Positions 25,684-34,792 are shown, counted from the first letter of the stretch. The stretch is 64,000 nt of DNA from an uncultured Oscillospiraceae bacterium (GCA_910583935.1 CAJTZM010000006.1:60048-124047); one strand, 5' to 3'. The notes: generated by a model not told the origin, from the letters alone. Translations and numbers: made by a program.

Positions 25684-26193
25684 TTGTCAACGCCTATCCG
25701 ACTGGCCGGCGTTGTCCGGGAATCCATCGTGGACGGGCCCGGCATCCGGTTTGTTGTTTTCGTCCAGGGCTGCCCCCATCACTGCGAGGGCTGCCACAAT
25801 CCCCAATCCCACGATTTTTCCGGCGGATACGACTGCGAGCCGGAAAAGATTCTGGCTGAAATCCGCAAAAATCCCCTGTTGGACGGGGTGACCTTCTCCG
25901 GCGGGGAGCCTCTTTGTCAGGCGGCAGCGCTGCTTCCCCTGGCAAAAGAGATCAAAAAAATGGGTCTCAACCTGTTTATTTACACTGGCGGCGTGTTTGA
26001 AACGCTGCTGGCGCAAAACGATCCGGATATTTTGGCGCTGCTGCGGGAAGGCGACTTTCTGGTAGACGGCCCTTACATCCAGGCCCAGCGGGATCTGACC
26101 CTTCGGTTTCGCGGCAGCCAAAACCAGCGGATTCTGGACCTGCCTCAATCCCTGGAACAGGGCGAGGGAATCCTAGCCGCCATCGGCCGGTAA
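25684..26193 (+). CDS. nrdG: Anaerobic ribonucleotide reductase-activating protein (radical SAM)
   Basis: 169 residues from TTG at 25684; GTG at 25675 is an alternative, both behind AGAAAGG. It opens the SAM cofactor to place the glycyl radical on NrdD. The CX3CX2C iron-sulfur motif is GCPHHCEGCHNP, the partner motif is TFSGGEPL, and LNLFIYTGG follows. Length and layout are those of NrdG. It follows nrdD after 117 nt and ends in a strong terminator. Confidence 0.95.
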   Translation: MSTPIRLAGVVRESIVDGPGIRFVVFVQGCPHHCEGCHNPQSHDFSGGYDCEPEKILAEIRKNPLLDGVTFSGGEPLCQAAALLPLAKEIKKMGLNLFIYTGGVFETLLAQNDPDILALLREGDFLVDGPYIQAQRDLTLRFRGSQNQRILDLPQSLEQGEGILAAIGR

Positions 26194-26214
26194 AGCAGCA
26201 GAAAAAACAAGTCT

Positions 26215-26249
26215 AAAGGCCAAAGACTTTTGCCAAGTCTTTGGCCTTT
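26215..26249 (+). terminator. Terminator of nrdDG
   Basis: AAAGGCCAAAGACTT / AAGTCTTTGGCCTTT with a 5-nt loop, then TTT. Stem 26215-26229 pairs with 26235-26249. Confidence 0.92.
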
Positions 26250-26276
26250 TTTGCTGTTTTCATTTGCTGGACACAG

Positions 26277-26629
26277 CTATACCCGTCTGCAAAGAAGCCG
26301 GTTCCCGTCAAAAAAGGCCCACAGCCCCCCTTGCCCAACAGCCATGACAGATAGGAATAAACCGTGCTGCCTACCCACGCGTACTGCTCCAAGCGCATCG
26401 TCAGGCCAAAACCGGCAAAAAGCTTTTACAAAATCGTCTCAAAGCCCAACGACGCGCCGCAAAGGGCTAGCCATTGACGTCCAACACCCTCAGCGCCTTG
26501 CGGCCTGTATCCTTGTCGCTGCCGCTGTCAACTAAGCAGACATCCGTATCGCTTACCCTAATCAGCCCGATTTTTTGCCGGACATTGGATGTAGTAGTCG
26601 TTTAGGGAAACCTGCATCAGCTCGTACAT
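26277..26629 (-). pseudogene. Decayed MBL-fold metallohydrolase
   Basis: The minus strand starts with a good CGGAGGGAAAA-ATG (26629) and reads MYELMQVSLNDYYIQCPAKN, then after a -1 shift KIGLIRVSDTDVCLVDSGSDKDTGRKALRVLDVNG, the start of an MBL-fold hydrolase. It then jumps directly to a C-terminal part (FETIL-stop-KLFAGFGLTMRLEQYAWVGSTVYSYLSWLL, then in another frame WAFFDGNRLLCRRV and stop). The whole zinc-binding core (HxHxDH) is missing. A deletion of about 140 codons, a nonsense codon and frameshifts make it non-functional. Confidence 0.78.
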
Positions 26630-26665
26630 TTTTCCCTCCGTTCCCAAAACGCGGTCAAAAAGTAG

Positions 26666-26702
26666 AGGAACCCGGGCGCGGCAGACGCTATCCCGGGTTC
26701 CT
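26666..26702. terminator. Hairpin after the small membrane protein
   Basis: AGGAACCCGGG / CCCGGGTTCCT (11-bp stem) lies 15 nt past the stop of the 48-residue gene on the minus strand, followed by CTACTTTTTG. Confidence 0.6.
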
Positions 26703-26716
26703 CCATTCCGAAAGGG

Positions 26717-26863
26717 CTATTCACCCCTGCGTGCCATAACAAAGGCACCGGCCAATATCCCGATGACAAACGAGATGGTTCCGGCTGCCGCCATGGAAAG
26801 GGCAACGATCCCTCTCCAGCGGACTTGTTTTCCAGCAGTGGGTTGTATCGGACGATGGAGCAT
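26717..26863 (-). CDS. 48-residue single-pass membrane protein
   Basis: ATG at 26863 follows a perfect AAAGGAGG with 8-nt spacing. The protein has a basic N-terminus (MLHRPIQPTAGKQVRWRG) and one membrane helix (residues 19-43, IVALSMAAAGTISFVIGILAGAFVMA) ending RRGE. No homologue is recognised. It lies just upstream of the decayed MBL gene and downstream of pckA's terminator, all on the minus strand. The strong ribosome binding site and hydrophobic pattern argue for a real gene. Confidence 0.6.
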   Translation of the reverse strand: MLHRPIQPTAGKQVRWRGIVALSMAAAGTISFVIGILAGAFVMARRGE

Positions 26864-26943
26864 GGCTTTTCCTCCTTTTTCCAACGGCTTCTCTCAGCCG
26901 TTTTGTTATTCAGATAGAATATCCACAAGCCTGTCGTATACAA

Positions 26944-26971
26944 AGAAAGCCCTGGATGGCCAGGGCTTTCT
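26944..26971 (-). terminator. pckA terminator
   Basis: AGAAAGCCCTGG-ATGG-CCAGGGCTTTCT, 13 nt past the pckA stop; TTTC-rich on the minus strand. Confidence 0.85.
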
Positions 26972-26984
26972 AAATCATTCGGAC

Positions 26985-28757
26985 TTAGTCCAGATTCTTT
27001 TTCAGGGTTTCCAGCTCCGCTTTCAGCTCTTTCGGGAGCCTATCGCCGAATTTCTGATAGAATTCTTCAATACCGGCAGCGTCTTCCTTCCACAGATTTT
27101 TATCTACATCCAAAAGGCCCTTGACAGTATCCAGGTCAATATCCAAGCCCTCGATGTTGATATCCTCCGGCTTAGGCTCATAGCCGATGGGGGTCTCCAC
27201 CGCGTCGGCCTTGCCCTCGCAACGGGCCAGAATCCACATCAGCACGCGCATATTGTCGCCAAAGCCCGGCCAGATGAAGTGGCCCTCGTCGTCGGTTCTG
27301 AACCAGTTGACGTTAAAGATCTTCGGTGCTTTGTCCCCCAGCTTTTTGCCCATGTCGAGCCAATGCTGGAAGTAATCGCCCATATGGTAGCCGCAGAAGG
27401 GCAGCATCGCCATGGGGTCGCGCCGTACAACGCCAACGGCGCCAGCAGCAGCGGCAGTGGTCTCAGAAGCCATGATAGAGCCTACGAACACACCGTGATC
27501 CCAGCTTCTCGCCTGATAGACCAGCGGAGCGGTTTTCGCGCGGCGTCCGCCAAAGATGATCGCGGAAATCGGCACGCCCTGGGGGTCGTTAAATTGATCG
27601 CTGATGCAGGGGCAGTTCACCGCCGGGGCAGTAAAGCGGGAGTTGGGGTGCGCGCCCTTTTCGGTCGAGGTGCTGCCATCCCAGGGCTGGCCCTTCCAGT
27701 CCACCGCGTTTTTCGGCGGGTTTTTGTCCAGCCCCTCCCACCAAACGGTGTTGTCGTCCAGATTGTGGCAGACATTGGTGAAGATGGTGTTTTTGCGGGT
27801 GGAGGCCAGCGCATTGGGGTTGGACTTCTCGTTGGTCCCCGGCGCTACGCCGAAGAAGCCGTTCTCTGGGTTGATCGCCCAAAGCCGTCCGTCAGGGCCA
27901 ATGCGCATCCAGGCGATATCATCGCCCACCGTCCAAACCTTATAGCCTTTTTTCTTGTAGATTTCCGGCGGGATCAGCATAGCCAGATTGGTCTTGCCGC
28001 AGGCCGACGGGAACGCAGCGGTGATATACTTCACCTCGCCCTGGGGATTCTCAATGCCCAAAATCAGCATATGCTCAGCCATCCAGCCCTCGTTTTTGCC
28101 CTGATAAGAGGCAATACGCAGAGCAAAGCACTTTTTGCCCAGCAGCACGTTGCCGCCGTAAGCGGAGTTGATGGACCAAATGGTGTTGTCCTCCGGGAAA
28201 TGGACGATATATCTTTCGTTCTCATCGACATTCGCCTTGGAATGGAGGCCTCTTACAAAGTCATTGGAGGTATCCCCCAGATTTTCAAACGCCTGCGCAC
28301 CCATTCTGGTCATAATGTCCATGTTCAGAACAACGTAGATGGAATCGGTCAGCTCCACGCCGACCTTAGAGAAAGGAGAGCCGATGGGGCCCATGGAATA
28401 AGGGATCACATACATGGTACGGCCCTTCATCACGCCGCTAAACAGTTTGCCCAGCTTTTCGTACATAACCTTGGGATCTTCCCAATTGTTGGTGGGGCCT
28501 GCATCCTCTTTATTGCGGGAGCAGATGAAGGTTCTGTTTTCTACGCGGGCAACGTCGCTGGGACGGGTCCTATGCAGAAGGCAGCCCGGAAGCTTCTCCT
28601 GATTGAGCTCCTCCATCTCACCGGTGGCAATCGCCTCAGCTCTGAGTCCGTTGAGCTGCTCCTCACTGCCATCAATCCACACGACCTGATCCGGAGTGGT
28701 CAGCGCAACCATCTCTTCCAGCCATTTTAATACATTAGGGTTCTTCGTCAATGCCAT
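26985..28757 (-). CDS. pckA: Phosphoenolpyruvate carboxykinase, GTP type
   Basis: 590 residues. It interconverts oxaloacetate and PEP with GDP/GTP. The kinase-1a P-loop is AFPSACGKTNLAM, and the Mn2+/oxaloacetate site and guanine-binding residues occur in KVWTVGDDIAWMRIGPDGRLWAINPENGFFGVAPGTN; PEPCK-GTP length and layout fit. Codon use is biased to strong codons, so it is probably highly expressed. ATG 28757 has AAAGGAG 9 nt upstream; the longer frame to 28814 lacks a ribosome binding site. In fermenting clostridia this enzyme often runs in the ATP/GTP-forming, PEP-carboxylating direction (inference). Confidence 0.97.
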   Translation of the reverse strand: MALTKNPNVLKWLEEMVALTTPDQVVWIDGSEEQLNGLRAEAIATGEMEELNQEKLPGCLLHRTRPSDVARVENRTFICSRNKEDAGPTNNWEDPKVMYEKLGKLFSGVMKGRTMYVIPYSMGPIGSPFSKVGVELTDSIYVVLNMDIMTRMGAQAFENLGDTSNDFVRGLHSKANVDENERYIVHFPEDNTIWSINSAYGGNVLLGKKCFALRIASYQGKNEGWMAEHMLILGIENPQGEVKYITAAFPSACGKTNLAMLIPPEIYKKKGYKVWTVGDDIAWMRIGPDGRLWAINPENGFFGVAPGTNEKSNPNALASTRKNTIFTNVCHNLDDNTVWWEGLDKNPPKNAVDWKGQPWDGSTSTEKGAHPNSRFTAPAVNCPCISDQFNDPQGVPISAIIFGGRRAKTAPLVYQARSWDHGVFVGSIMASETTAAAAGAVGVVRRDPMAMLPFCGYHMGDYFQHWLDMGKKLGDKAPKIFNVNWFRTDDEGHFIWPGFGDNMRVLMWILARCEGKADAVETPIGYEPKPEDINIEGLDIDLDTVKGLLDVDKNLWKEDAAGIEEFYQKFGDRLPKELKAELETLKKNLD

Positions 28758-28855
28758 GACTTTTTGCTCTCCTTTCAAAACCAGTATATTATGTGCCGGT
28801 TTTTGTTTATCCATTTAGCTTTTGTTCTCCAAAAACCAAACTTCTCACGTATATC

Positions 28856-28884
28856 ATTATACCGAAGTTTTCAACCGTTTACAA
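28856..28884 (-). promoter_or_regulatory. pckA promoter
   Basis: TTGTAA (28884-28879), 17-nt spacer, TATAAT (28861-28856) on the minus strand. The 5' leader is about 95 nt. The remainder of the 28885-29022 gap holds nothing I recognise. Confidence 0.7.
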
Positions 28885-29022
28885 GAGAAAGAATGTTAAA
28901 TTCATAGCAATTTCACAAATAATGCTTTTTGCCGTTTTTACCTAGCCGTTCTCCTCTTGAGCCCCGAAAAAAACACAGCCCTTCTCCTTTTTTAGCAGGA
29001 TGAATGAAACAACTCTATTGTA

Positions 29023-30246
29023 TTATACAATTTGGAATAGGTAAAACTTCAGATAATTGGTCTGCGGCACATTCCATAAAATCGGGTGGTCCGCCGCCTG
29101 CTGGCGCGCCTCGATCTGCCGCAGAGAAACCTTCGCGTCAAAGGCGGCGCAGCGCAGCATCTGGCAAAACAGCTCCTCGGTCATAAAGTGGGAGCAGGAG
29201 CAGGTGGCCAGATATCCGCCTCGAGGCAAAAGCCGCATGGCCCGCAGGTTAATCTGCTTATACCCGCGCAGCGCTGCGTCCACCGTATGGCGGGACTTGG
29301 TAAAGGCCGGCGGGTCCAGAATGATGTAATCGTAAGAATGGTTCGGCAAAGCGGACAGAAGGTCAAACACGTTGGCTGTTTCAAAGCGCACTCGGTCCGA
29401 CAGGCCATTTAAGGCCGCGTTTTGCCGGGCTAAATCCACCGCATCCTGGGAAATATCCACCGCGTGGACATAGGTGGCCCCCGCCTTCGCCGCATTTAAG
29501 GCAAAGGAGCCGGTATGGGTAAAGCAGTCCAGTACCCGCTTGCCCGGCGCCAGCGCCGCCGCGGCCCGGCGGTTGTATTTTTGATCCAGGAAAAAGCCGG
29601 TTTTCTGCCCGTTTTCAAAATCCACCCGGTACCGGACGCCGTTTTCGGTGATTTGGGTGTCGGTCCGCTCCGGCGGCGGAAGGCCAGGCAGCGAAAAAAA
29701 GCCTTTATACTCTTCCAGCCCCTCCAGCCGACGGATGGCTACGTCGTTTCGCTCATAAATCCCTCGGATCGTCTGCCCATCCTTCGCCAAAAGGCGGTAC
29801 AGCTCCTCAAACAGCATGGGCTTGATCCGCTCGATTCCCAAGCACAGGGTCTGGGTTACCAGAATATCGCCGAAGCGGTCTACCGTAAGGCCCGGGAAGA
29901 AATCCGCCTCGCCGAAAATCAGGCGGCAGCAGTCGAGGTCCTTGCCCATCACCGTTTTGCGGTACTCCCAGGCGTGAGACAGCCGCCGCCGAAAAAAACC
30001 CCGGTCGAACCGGTCGTTGGCGTTGGTCGAAATGACCCGAACGCGAATTTTGGAGCGGCTGTTGTAAAAGCCGGCGCCCAGATATCGGCCCTTGGCGCTT
30101 CTGACCTCTACCAGGCTTCCGTCCGTACAGGGCTGTACCAGCGGCAGAACCTCAGTGTCGTAAACCCACGGATGCCCTGCCCTGAGACCGGTTTCCCCCT
30201 TTTGGGAAATTTGTATTTTCACTAGCTTTGGGGCCGTATTTTCCAT
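29023..30246 (-). CDS. Class I SAM-dependent rRNA methyltransferase (RlmI-like)
   Basis: 407 residues from ATG at 30246 (GGGGGAG upstream). A PUA domain (KVRVRVISTN...RSAKGRYLGAGFYN) is followed by a linker and a SAM-methyltransferase domain: RVLDCFTHTGSFALNAAKAGATYVHAVDIS (motif I) and YDYIILDPPAFTKSRH (DPPAF, motif IV) with CSCSHFM at the cysteine site. This is the RlmI (YccW) family, which methylates C5 of 23S rRNA C1962 in E. coli. The specific base here is inferred. Confidence 0.9.
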   Translation of the reverse strand: MENTAPKLVKIQISQKGETGLRAGHPWVYDTEVLPLVQPCTDGSLVEVRSAKGRYLGAGFYNSRSKIRVRVISTNANDRFDRGFFRRRLSHAWEYRKTVMGKDLDCCRLIFGEADFFPGLTVDRFGDILVTQTLCLGIERIKPMLFEELYRLLAKDGQTIRGIYERNDVAIRRLEGLEEYKGFFSLPGLPPPERTDTQITENGVRYRVDFENGQKTGFFLDQKYNRRAAAALAPGKRVLDCFTHTGSFALNAAKAGATYVHAVDISQDAVDLARQNAALNGLSDRVRFETANVFDLLSALPNHSYDYIILDPPAFTKSRHTVDAALRGYKQINLRAMRLLPRGGYLATCSCSHFMTEELFCQMLRCAAFDAKVSLRQIEARQQAADHPILWNVPQTNYLKFYLFQIV

Positions 30247-30280
30247 AAAAGCTCCCCCTTTTTTGTAGAAAAATCGAATT

Positions 30281-30619
30281 TTACCGCCCATTTCGGTATC
30301 GGTCCAGCAAAATCCGGCTGGAACTGTCCGCCGGAATATGCATCCGCCAATACGCGCAGGGATATTCCCCGCAGTCTCCGCAGTGGGACAGCTTCCTTTT
30401 TTCGGCACAGGCGCGGATAAAGCATTCCCGGCAAAAAACCGGCGGCTCCCCTTTTTCCTTTCCACAGCCGCGACAGGAAATATCCGCCGCCGTCAAAGGC
30501 TGCTTTTCGGTGGAATACTGCTGGGCCAGCCGCTCTTTTTCGGCCGTGTCTGCGCGGATGTCCGCCTGATAAACCGGGCATTGGCTGCAAAAATACCCGC
30601 AATAGGCCATATCCTCCAT
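30281..30619 (-). CDS. DUF3795 family cysteine-rich protein (second copy)
   Basis: 112 residues from ATG at 30619 (AAGGGGAG upstream). Cysteines occur as YCGYFCSQCPVY, CRGCGKEKGEP, CRECFIRACAEKRKLSHCGDCGEYPC, the DUF3795 pattern, clearly related to 10167-10466. It precedes the RlmI-like gene by 34 nt on the same strand. Function unknown; probably metal-binding. Confidence 0.78.
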   Translation of the reverse strand: MEDMAYCGYFCSQCPVYQADIRADTAEKERLAQQYSTEKQPLTAADISCRGCGKEKGEPPVFCRECFIRACAEKRKLSHCGDCGEYPCAYWRMHIPADSSSRILLDRYRNGR

Positions 30620-30725
30620 TTTGGCTCCCCTTTTACAAAGCGTTTTTTTCATCATAGCATATTTCCCGGCGGAATTGAAGCCGAAACATCCGGACCTGCT
30701 CCAGCGGCAGGTCCCACCGTTTTTC

Positions 30726-30755
30726 TTGACGCGCTGCGGCCGCTTATGATTTAAT
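30726..30755 (+). promoter_or_regulatory. Promoter of the hydrolase operon
   Basis: TTGACG (30726-30731), 18-nt spacer, TTTAAT (30750-30755), 36 nt before the first gene. Confidence 0.6.
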
Positions 30756-30790
30756 AGAAGTATTAAGAAGAAAGAGGAGCCGGGTAGAAA

Positions 30791-31420
30791 ATGCCATATC
30801 TGTTTGTACACGGACTGGGGCAGACCGCCGCCAGCTGGGAAAAGACCATCGGCGCACTGAAGAAGCCGCTGGACTTTGCCTGTCCCGACCTGCCGGCGCT
30901 TGCGGGGGGAACGGCAGGCGGCTATCCCGCGCTGTACCAGGCGTTTTCCTCATACTGCGGCCGGCTGAAGGCACCGCTTCATCTGTGCGGCCTGTCGTTG
31001 GGCGGCGTTCTTTCGCTGCATTACAGCATCGTGCATCCCCAAAATGTCGGTTCGCTGGTATTGATCGGGACCCCGTTTAAAATGCCAAAGGGTCTTTTAC
31101 GGCTGCAAAACCTGCTGTTTTCCCTCATGCCCCCGGCGGCGTTTGGCCAAACAGGATTTGGCAAGAAGGACTTTCTGGCCCTCTGCCGTTCCATGTCGGC
31201 GCTGGATTTTTCCCACGATCTGCACCGGATATCCTGCCCGGCTTTGGTGGTGTGCGGCCAAAGGGACCGGCCGAACCGGAAGGCCGCAGAAGATCTGGCG
31301 CGGCTTTTGCCCGGCGCGGGACTGCAAATCATCCCAGGCGCCGGCCATGAGGTAAACGCCGATCAGCCCGGTCTGCTGGCGGCGGCGCTGGACGAATTTT
31401 ATGCGAACACGGCAAAATAA
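30791..31420 (+). CDS. Alpha/beta-fold hydrolase
   Basis: 209 residues. The fold is evident from YLFVHGLGQTAASWEKTIG (oxyanion region HGxGQ), the nucleophile elbow LCGLSLGGVLSL (Ser about residue 69), the acid in VVCGQRDRPNR and the His in GAGHEVNADQPG. It is a small, cap-reduced hydrolase of unknown substrate. First gene of a three-gene unit with an esterase and an aldose 1-epimerase-like protein. Confidence 0.85.
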   Translation: MPYLFVHGLGQTAASWEKTIGALKKPLDFACPDLPALAGGTAGGYPALYQAFSSYCGRLKAPLHLCGLSLGGVLSLHYSIVHPQNVGSLVLIGTPFKMPKGLLRLQNLLFSLMPPAAFGQTGFGKKDFLALCRSMSALDFSHDLHRISCPALVVCGQRDRPNRKAAEDLARLLPGAGLQIIPGAGHEVNADQPGLLAAALDEFYANTAK

Positions 31421-31458
31421 CGCCGTTTGGCCATTATGACAAATAGGAGGGATTATTT

Positions 31459-32307
31459 ATGGCGGTTATCCGAATGAATCTGCTTTCCAAAAGTCTGGGG
31501 CACCAGACCAACATCACGGTAATTCTGCCCACCATGACCTATTACGAAATGGCGGCAGGAAAAACAGTCTACCAGCCGGGGATGCGCTATCAGCTTTTGT
31601 ATCTGCTGCACGGCTCCCACGGCGATGAAACCGACTACCTGCATTTTACCAATATCGTCCGGTACGCCGACGAGGCTAAGCTGGCGGTAGTCATGCCCGC
31701 GGCGGCCAATTCCGACTACGCCGATTATCAGCAGGGGCCCCAGTACTTTACCTGGATCACCGAGGAGCTGCCGCTGGTCCTAAAAACCCTGTTCCCCATT
31801 TCTGTCCGCCGGGAGGATACCTTCATCGCCGGCCTTTCCATGGGGGCTAACGGCGCCATGAAGATCGCCTGCGCCTATCCCGACCGATTCGCCGCCGCGC
31901 TGATGATGTCCGGCTCCGCCCGGTCCGGCGAAAACATTGCGGAAAAAGCCCGCCGGCGAATGGACTTCAGCCCCGCCATGCCCAATATCGCGGATTTTTA
32001 CGGCGACCTGACCCAGTTTGCCGGTTCTTCCTTCGACGCGTACGCCCAGGCCAAACGGCATGTGCGGGAGGGAACGCCGCTGCCCCGAATGTTTTTTACC
32101 TGCGGCAGCGGGGACGATCTGGCCCTGGCCGGGTGCCGCAAGGCGGCGGACTTTTTGACCGAGCTGGGCTGCGATGTTTTCTATGAGGAGGTCCCGGACT
32201 ACAAGCACGAATGGGACTTTTGGGATTTAAGCCTGCGCAAGGCCATAGCCGTCTGGCTGCCGCTGCGCCGCGGACTCATCCTGCCCAAAGAAGAGGAGGA
32301 AAAATAA
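31459..32307 (+). CDS. Esterase (S-formylglutathione hydrolase/tributyrin esterase-like)
   Basis: 282 residues. It begins MAVIRMNLLSKSLGHQTNITVILPT, then LLYLLHGSHGDETDYL (oxyanion region), AGLSMGANGAMKIA (nucleophile Ser about residue 127) and CGSGDDLALAGCRKAADFL plus DYKHEWDFW (acid and His). This is the EstA/EstD-type fold of clostridial carboxyl-esterases. Strong AGGAGG ahead of the ATG. It ends 1 nt before the next gene's start, whose ribosome site lies in the end of this gene. Confidence 0.85.
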   Translation: MAVIRMNLLSKSLGHQTNITVILPTMTYYEMAAGKTVYQPGMRYQLLYLLHGSHGDETDYLHFTNIVRYADEAKLAVVMPAAANSDYADYQQGPQYFTWITEELPLVLKTLFPISVRREDTFIAGLSMGANGAMKIACAYPDRFAAALMMSGSARSGENIAEKARRRMDFSPAMPNIADFYGDLTQFAGSSFDAYAQAKRHVREGTPLPRMFFTCGSGDDLALAGCRKAADFLTELGCDVFYEEVPDYKHEWDFWDLSLRKAIAVWLPLRRGLILPKEEEEK

Positions 32308-32308
32308 A

Positions 32309-33187
32309 ATGGCGGTTCACACCATCCAAAACAGCCGGCTCACCGTACTGCTCAAGGACGCCGGCGCGGAGCTGTGCTCGGTAAAGGACGCGGCGGGCAA
32401 AGAGTATTTGTTTGACGCGAACCCCGCTTATTGGGGGCGCAGCGCGCCGGTGCTGTTCCCCTTTGTGGGAAGCTTAAAAAACAAGGAATTTCTCTACGAG
32501 GGAAAGCGCTATCCCATGGGCCAGCACGGCTTTGCCCGGGATATGGACTTTTCACCGATCCGGCAAACCCAGGACGAGATCTGGTTTCGGCTGGAATCGG
32601 ACGCCGAAACCCTTTCCCGGTACCCGCTGCCCTTTGTGCTCAAAATCGGCTACCAGCTGGAGGAAAACGCCGTCCGGGTTTTGTGGGAGGTGGAAAATCC
32701 CTCTCAGCATAAGCCGCTGTATTTTTCCATCGGCGCTCACCCGGCTTTTCTCTGTCCGCCGGAGGGCGGCGGAATGGAGGGCTGCTATCTGGGGTTTGAC
32801 CTGCCGGGCGATCTTCGCTACCGGCTGCTGGACGGCGGGCTGGCGGCTAAGGAGCAGTACGTCCTCTCCTTAGAGGGCGGACTGTGCCGGCTGTCCCCCA
32901 GCTTATTTGATCGGGACGCTCTGATTGCTGAGGGCAAGCAGACCGGCCGGGTCTGGCTGGCGGACCGGGAAAAGCGCCCGTTTATCACGGTGGAGTTTGA
33001 CGCGCCGCTTTTTGGCGTCTGGTCTCCCGCCGGGAAGAATGCGCCCTTTGTCTGTATTGAGCCCTGGTACGGCCGATGCGACGAGGTCGATTTTTCCGGC
33101 GATCTGGACCAGCGGGCCTACAGCAACTGCGCTTTGCCCGGCCAGATCTTCCGGGCCGATTACCGGATCCTGGTCAACCAGGCGTAG
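32309..33187 (+). CDS. Aldose 1-epimerase family protein (LacX-like)
   Basis: 292 residues. Galactose-mutarotase-like beta-sandwich; key pieces are LKDAGAELCSVKDAAGKEYLFDANPAYWGRSAPVLFPFVGSLK, QHGFARDMDFS, SIGAHPAFLCP (catalytic His) and CIEPWYGRCDEVDFSGDLDQR (catalytic Glu). This is the LacX subgroup, which probably equilibrates anomers of a sugar released by the neighbouring hydrolases (inference). Confidence 0.88.
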   Translation: MAVHTIQNSRLTVLLKDAGAELCSVKDAAGKEYLFDANPAYWGRSAPVLFPFVGSLKNKEFLYEGKRYPMGQHGFARDMDFSPIRQTQDEIWFRLESDAETLSRYPLPFVLKIGYQLEENAVRVLWEVENPSQHKPLYFSIGAHPAFLCPPEGGGMEGCYLGFDLPGDLRYRLLDGGLAAKEQYVLSLEGGLCRLSPSLFDRDALIAEGKQTGRVWLADREKRPFITVEFDAPLFGVWSPAGKNAPFVCIEPWYGRCDEVDFSGDLDQRAYSNCALPGQIFRADYRILVNQA

Positions 33188-33204
33188 AAAAATCAAAAGG
33201 CTTT

Positions 33205-33236
33205 GCGGAATCCGGAAGAACCGGATTCCGCTTTTT
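33205..33236 (+). terminator. Terminator of the hydrolase-epimerase operon
   Basis: GCGGAATCCGG / CCGGATTCCGC with a 5-nt loop and TTTTTT. Beyond it, 33237-33440 holds no gene. Confidence 0.9.
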
Positions 33237-33440
33237 TCTGTTTGGACGCAAGGCGCGGCAGGTCCTTTAGCCAAAACCCGTCCCGATATTTTGTGTAACG
33301 TTTCGTGGAAAAATCCGGTTTCCTTTTTGTCGAATGTCCGCTTTTTTATAAGAAAACCGGACTTTGCATCCAATCGCTCTTTAAATGGGAAGGAATAAGG
33401 GAAATCTTCAAAATTTCAGAAAAAATTTCCCCTTGACAGG

Positions 33441-33469
33441 TTGAGAAATCTGTTGTAAGCGGGTATAAT
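33441..33469 (+). promoter_or_regulatory. mreB operon promoter
   Basis: TTGAGA (33441-33446), 17-nt spacer, TATAAT (33464-33469); TTGACA at 33433 is further upstream and too distant for this -10. It leaves a 140-nt leader before mreB. Confidence 0.72.
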
Positions 33470-33608
33470 AAGTTTGTTATACAGCCATTTTGCCGCGATT
33501 GCCCCAAAAGAGCTCAAAAAGCTGCGGATAGTGAAAAAATCCCGCGCTTTTTGTTTTGCAATCCAGTTCATTTTGAATAAACAAGGAAAACCAAAGGAGG
33601 ACGTATTT

Positions 33609-34628
33609 GTGCTTTTTACAAAAGACATCGGTATTGACTTAGGTACGGCGAATACCCTGATTTTCATGAAGGGAAAGGGTATTATCATGCGGGAACCGTC
33701 GGTGGTAGCGGTTGACGTGCGCAGCGATTCGGTAAAATTTGTCGGCCAGGAGGCCAAGGATGTCATCGGCAGAACTCCTGGTTCGATTGTTGCGGTCCGC
33801 CCGCTGAAGGACGGGGTCATCGCCGACTTCGATATTACTACCAGCATGCTGCAGCTGTTTATCAAAAAAGCGCTGGGCAATTCGATTTTTGTCCGGCCCC
33901 GGGTGGTTATCTGCATTCCCTCCGGCGTAACCGAGGTGGAGCGCCGGGCGGTGAAGGAGGCAACCCAGAAGGCGGGCGCCAAATACGTATCCATTATTGA
34001 GGAGCCCATGGCTGCGGCCATCGGTGCGGACCTTCCTGTGGCGGAGGCTACCGGAAGCATGGTGGTGGATATCGGCGGCGGCACCAGCGAGGTGGCGGTA
34101 ATTTCACTGGGCGGCATTGTAGCGGCTCGTTCGGTACGTGTCGGCGGCGACGAGTTCGATTCCTCGATTATTCAGTATATCAAAAAGAAATACAATCTGC
34201 TCATCGGCGAAAGGACCGCCGAGGATGTGAAAATTCAAATTGGCTCCGCTTTCCCCTACGAGGGTGAGGCGCCCATGGAAATCAAGGGCCGCAATCTGGT
34301 GGACGGTCTGCCCAAAAACATCACGGTCGAGCCCCATGAAATCCGGGAGGCGCTGTCCGACCCGCTGGAGCTGGTAATGGACGCCATTAAAACAACCCTG
34401 GAGCGCACCCCTCCGGAGCTCTCGGCCGATATTATCGACCACGGCATTACCCTTACCGGCGGCGGCGCCCTGTTAAAGGGTCTGGATCAGCTGATTACCA
34501 AGGAAACCGGTATGCCGGTGTATGTGGCGGACAGCCCTCTTGACTGTGTTGCCGACGGCGCCGGTACGGTTTTGGAAAATCTGGAAAAGCTGCGGGACGT
34601 TCTTTCAGAGGATGACCGGCGCAATTAG
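33609..34628 (+). CDS. mreB: Rod shape-determining protein MreB
   Basis: 339 residues from GTG at 33609, with AAAGGAGG 8 nt upstream. Actin-like ATPase that guides lateral wall synthesis. Phosphate loops: DIGIDLGTANTLIF and MVVDIGGGTSEVAVISLGG; adenosine motif GGGALLKGLDQLI; conserved GGDEFD. All MreB/Mbl hallmarks present. First gene of mreBCD-PBP2. Confidence 0.95.
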   Translation: MLFTKDIGIDLGTANTLIFMKGKGIIMREPSVVAVDVRSDSVKFVGQEAKDVIGRTPGSIVAVRPLKDGVIADFDITTSMLQLFIKKALGNSIFVRPRVVICIPSGVTEVERRAVKEATQKAGAKYVSIIEEPMAAAIGADLPVAEATGSMVVDIGGGTSEVAVISLGGIVAARSVRVGGDEFDSSIIQYIKKKYNLLIGERTAEDVKIQIGSAFPYEGEAPMEIKGRNLVDGLPKNITVEPHEIREALSDPLELVMDAIKTTLERTPPELSADIIDHGITLTGGGALLKGLDQLITKETGMPVYVADSPLDCVADGAGTVLENLEKLRDVLSEDDRRN

Positions 34629-34792
34629 CGGTTTTTCGGTATTTGTGTTTTTGGGCGGTGGTGGCGGCTGTGCTTTCCCCATTTTGTGCCGGAAACGGTA
34701 TAAAATCTCTTTTCCCGTCAGCTGCGGGCAGGGGGAAAACCAACCCACGGCCGCTTTTTGCTTTTTGCAGACAGCAAAAGAAGGGCAAGGTC

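Noticed and set aside
26763..28730. A 655-codon open frame on the plus strand
   Set aside because: It runs antisense through pckA, has no ribosome site or family match, and its frame follows from pckA codon bias.
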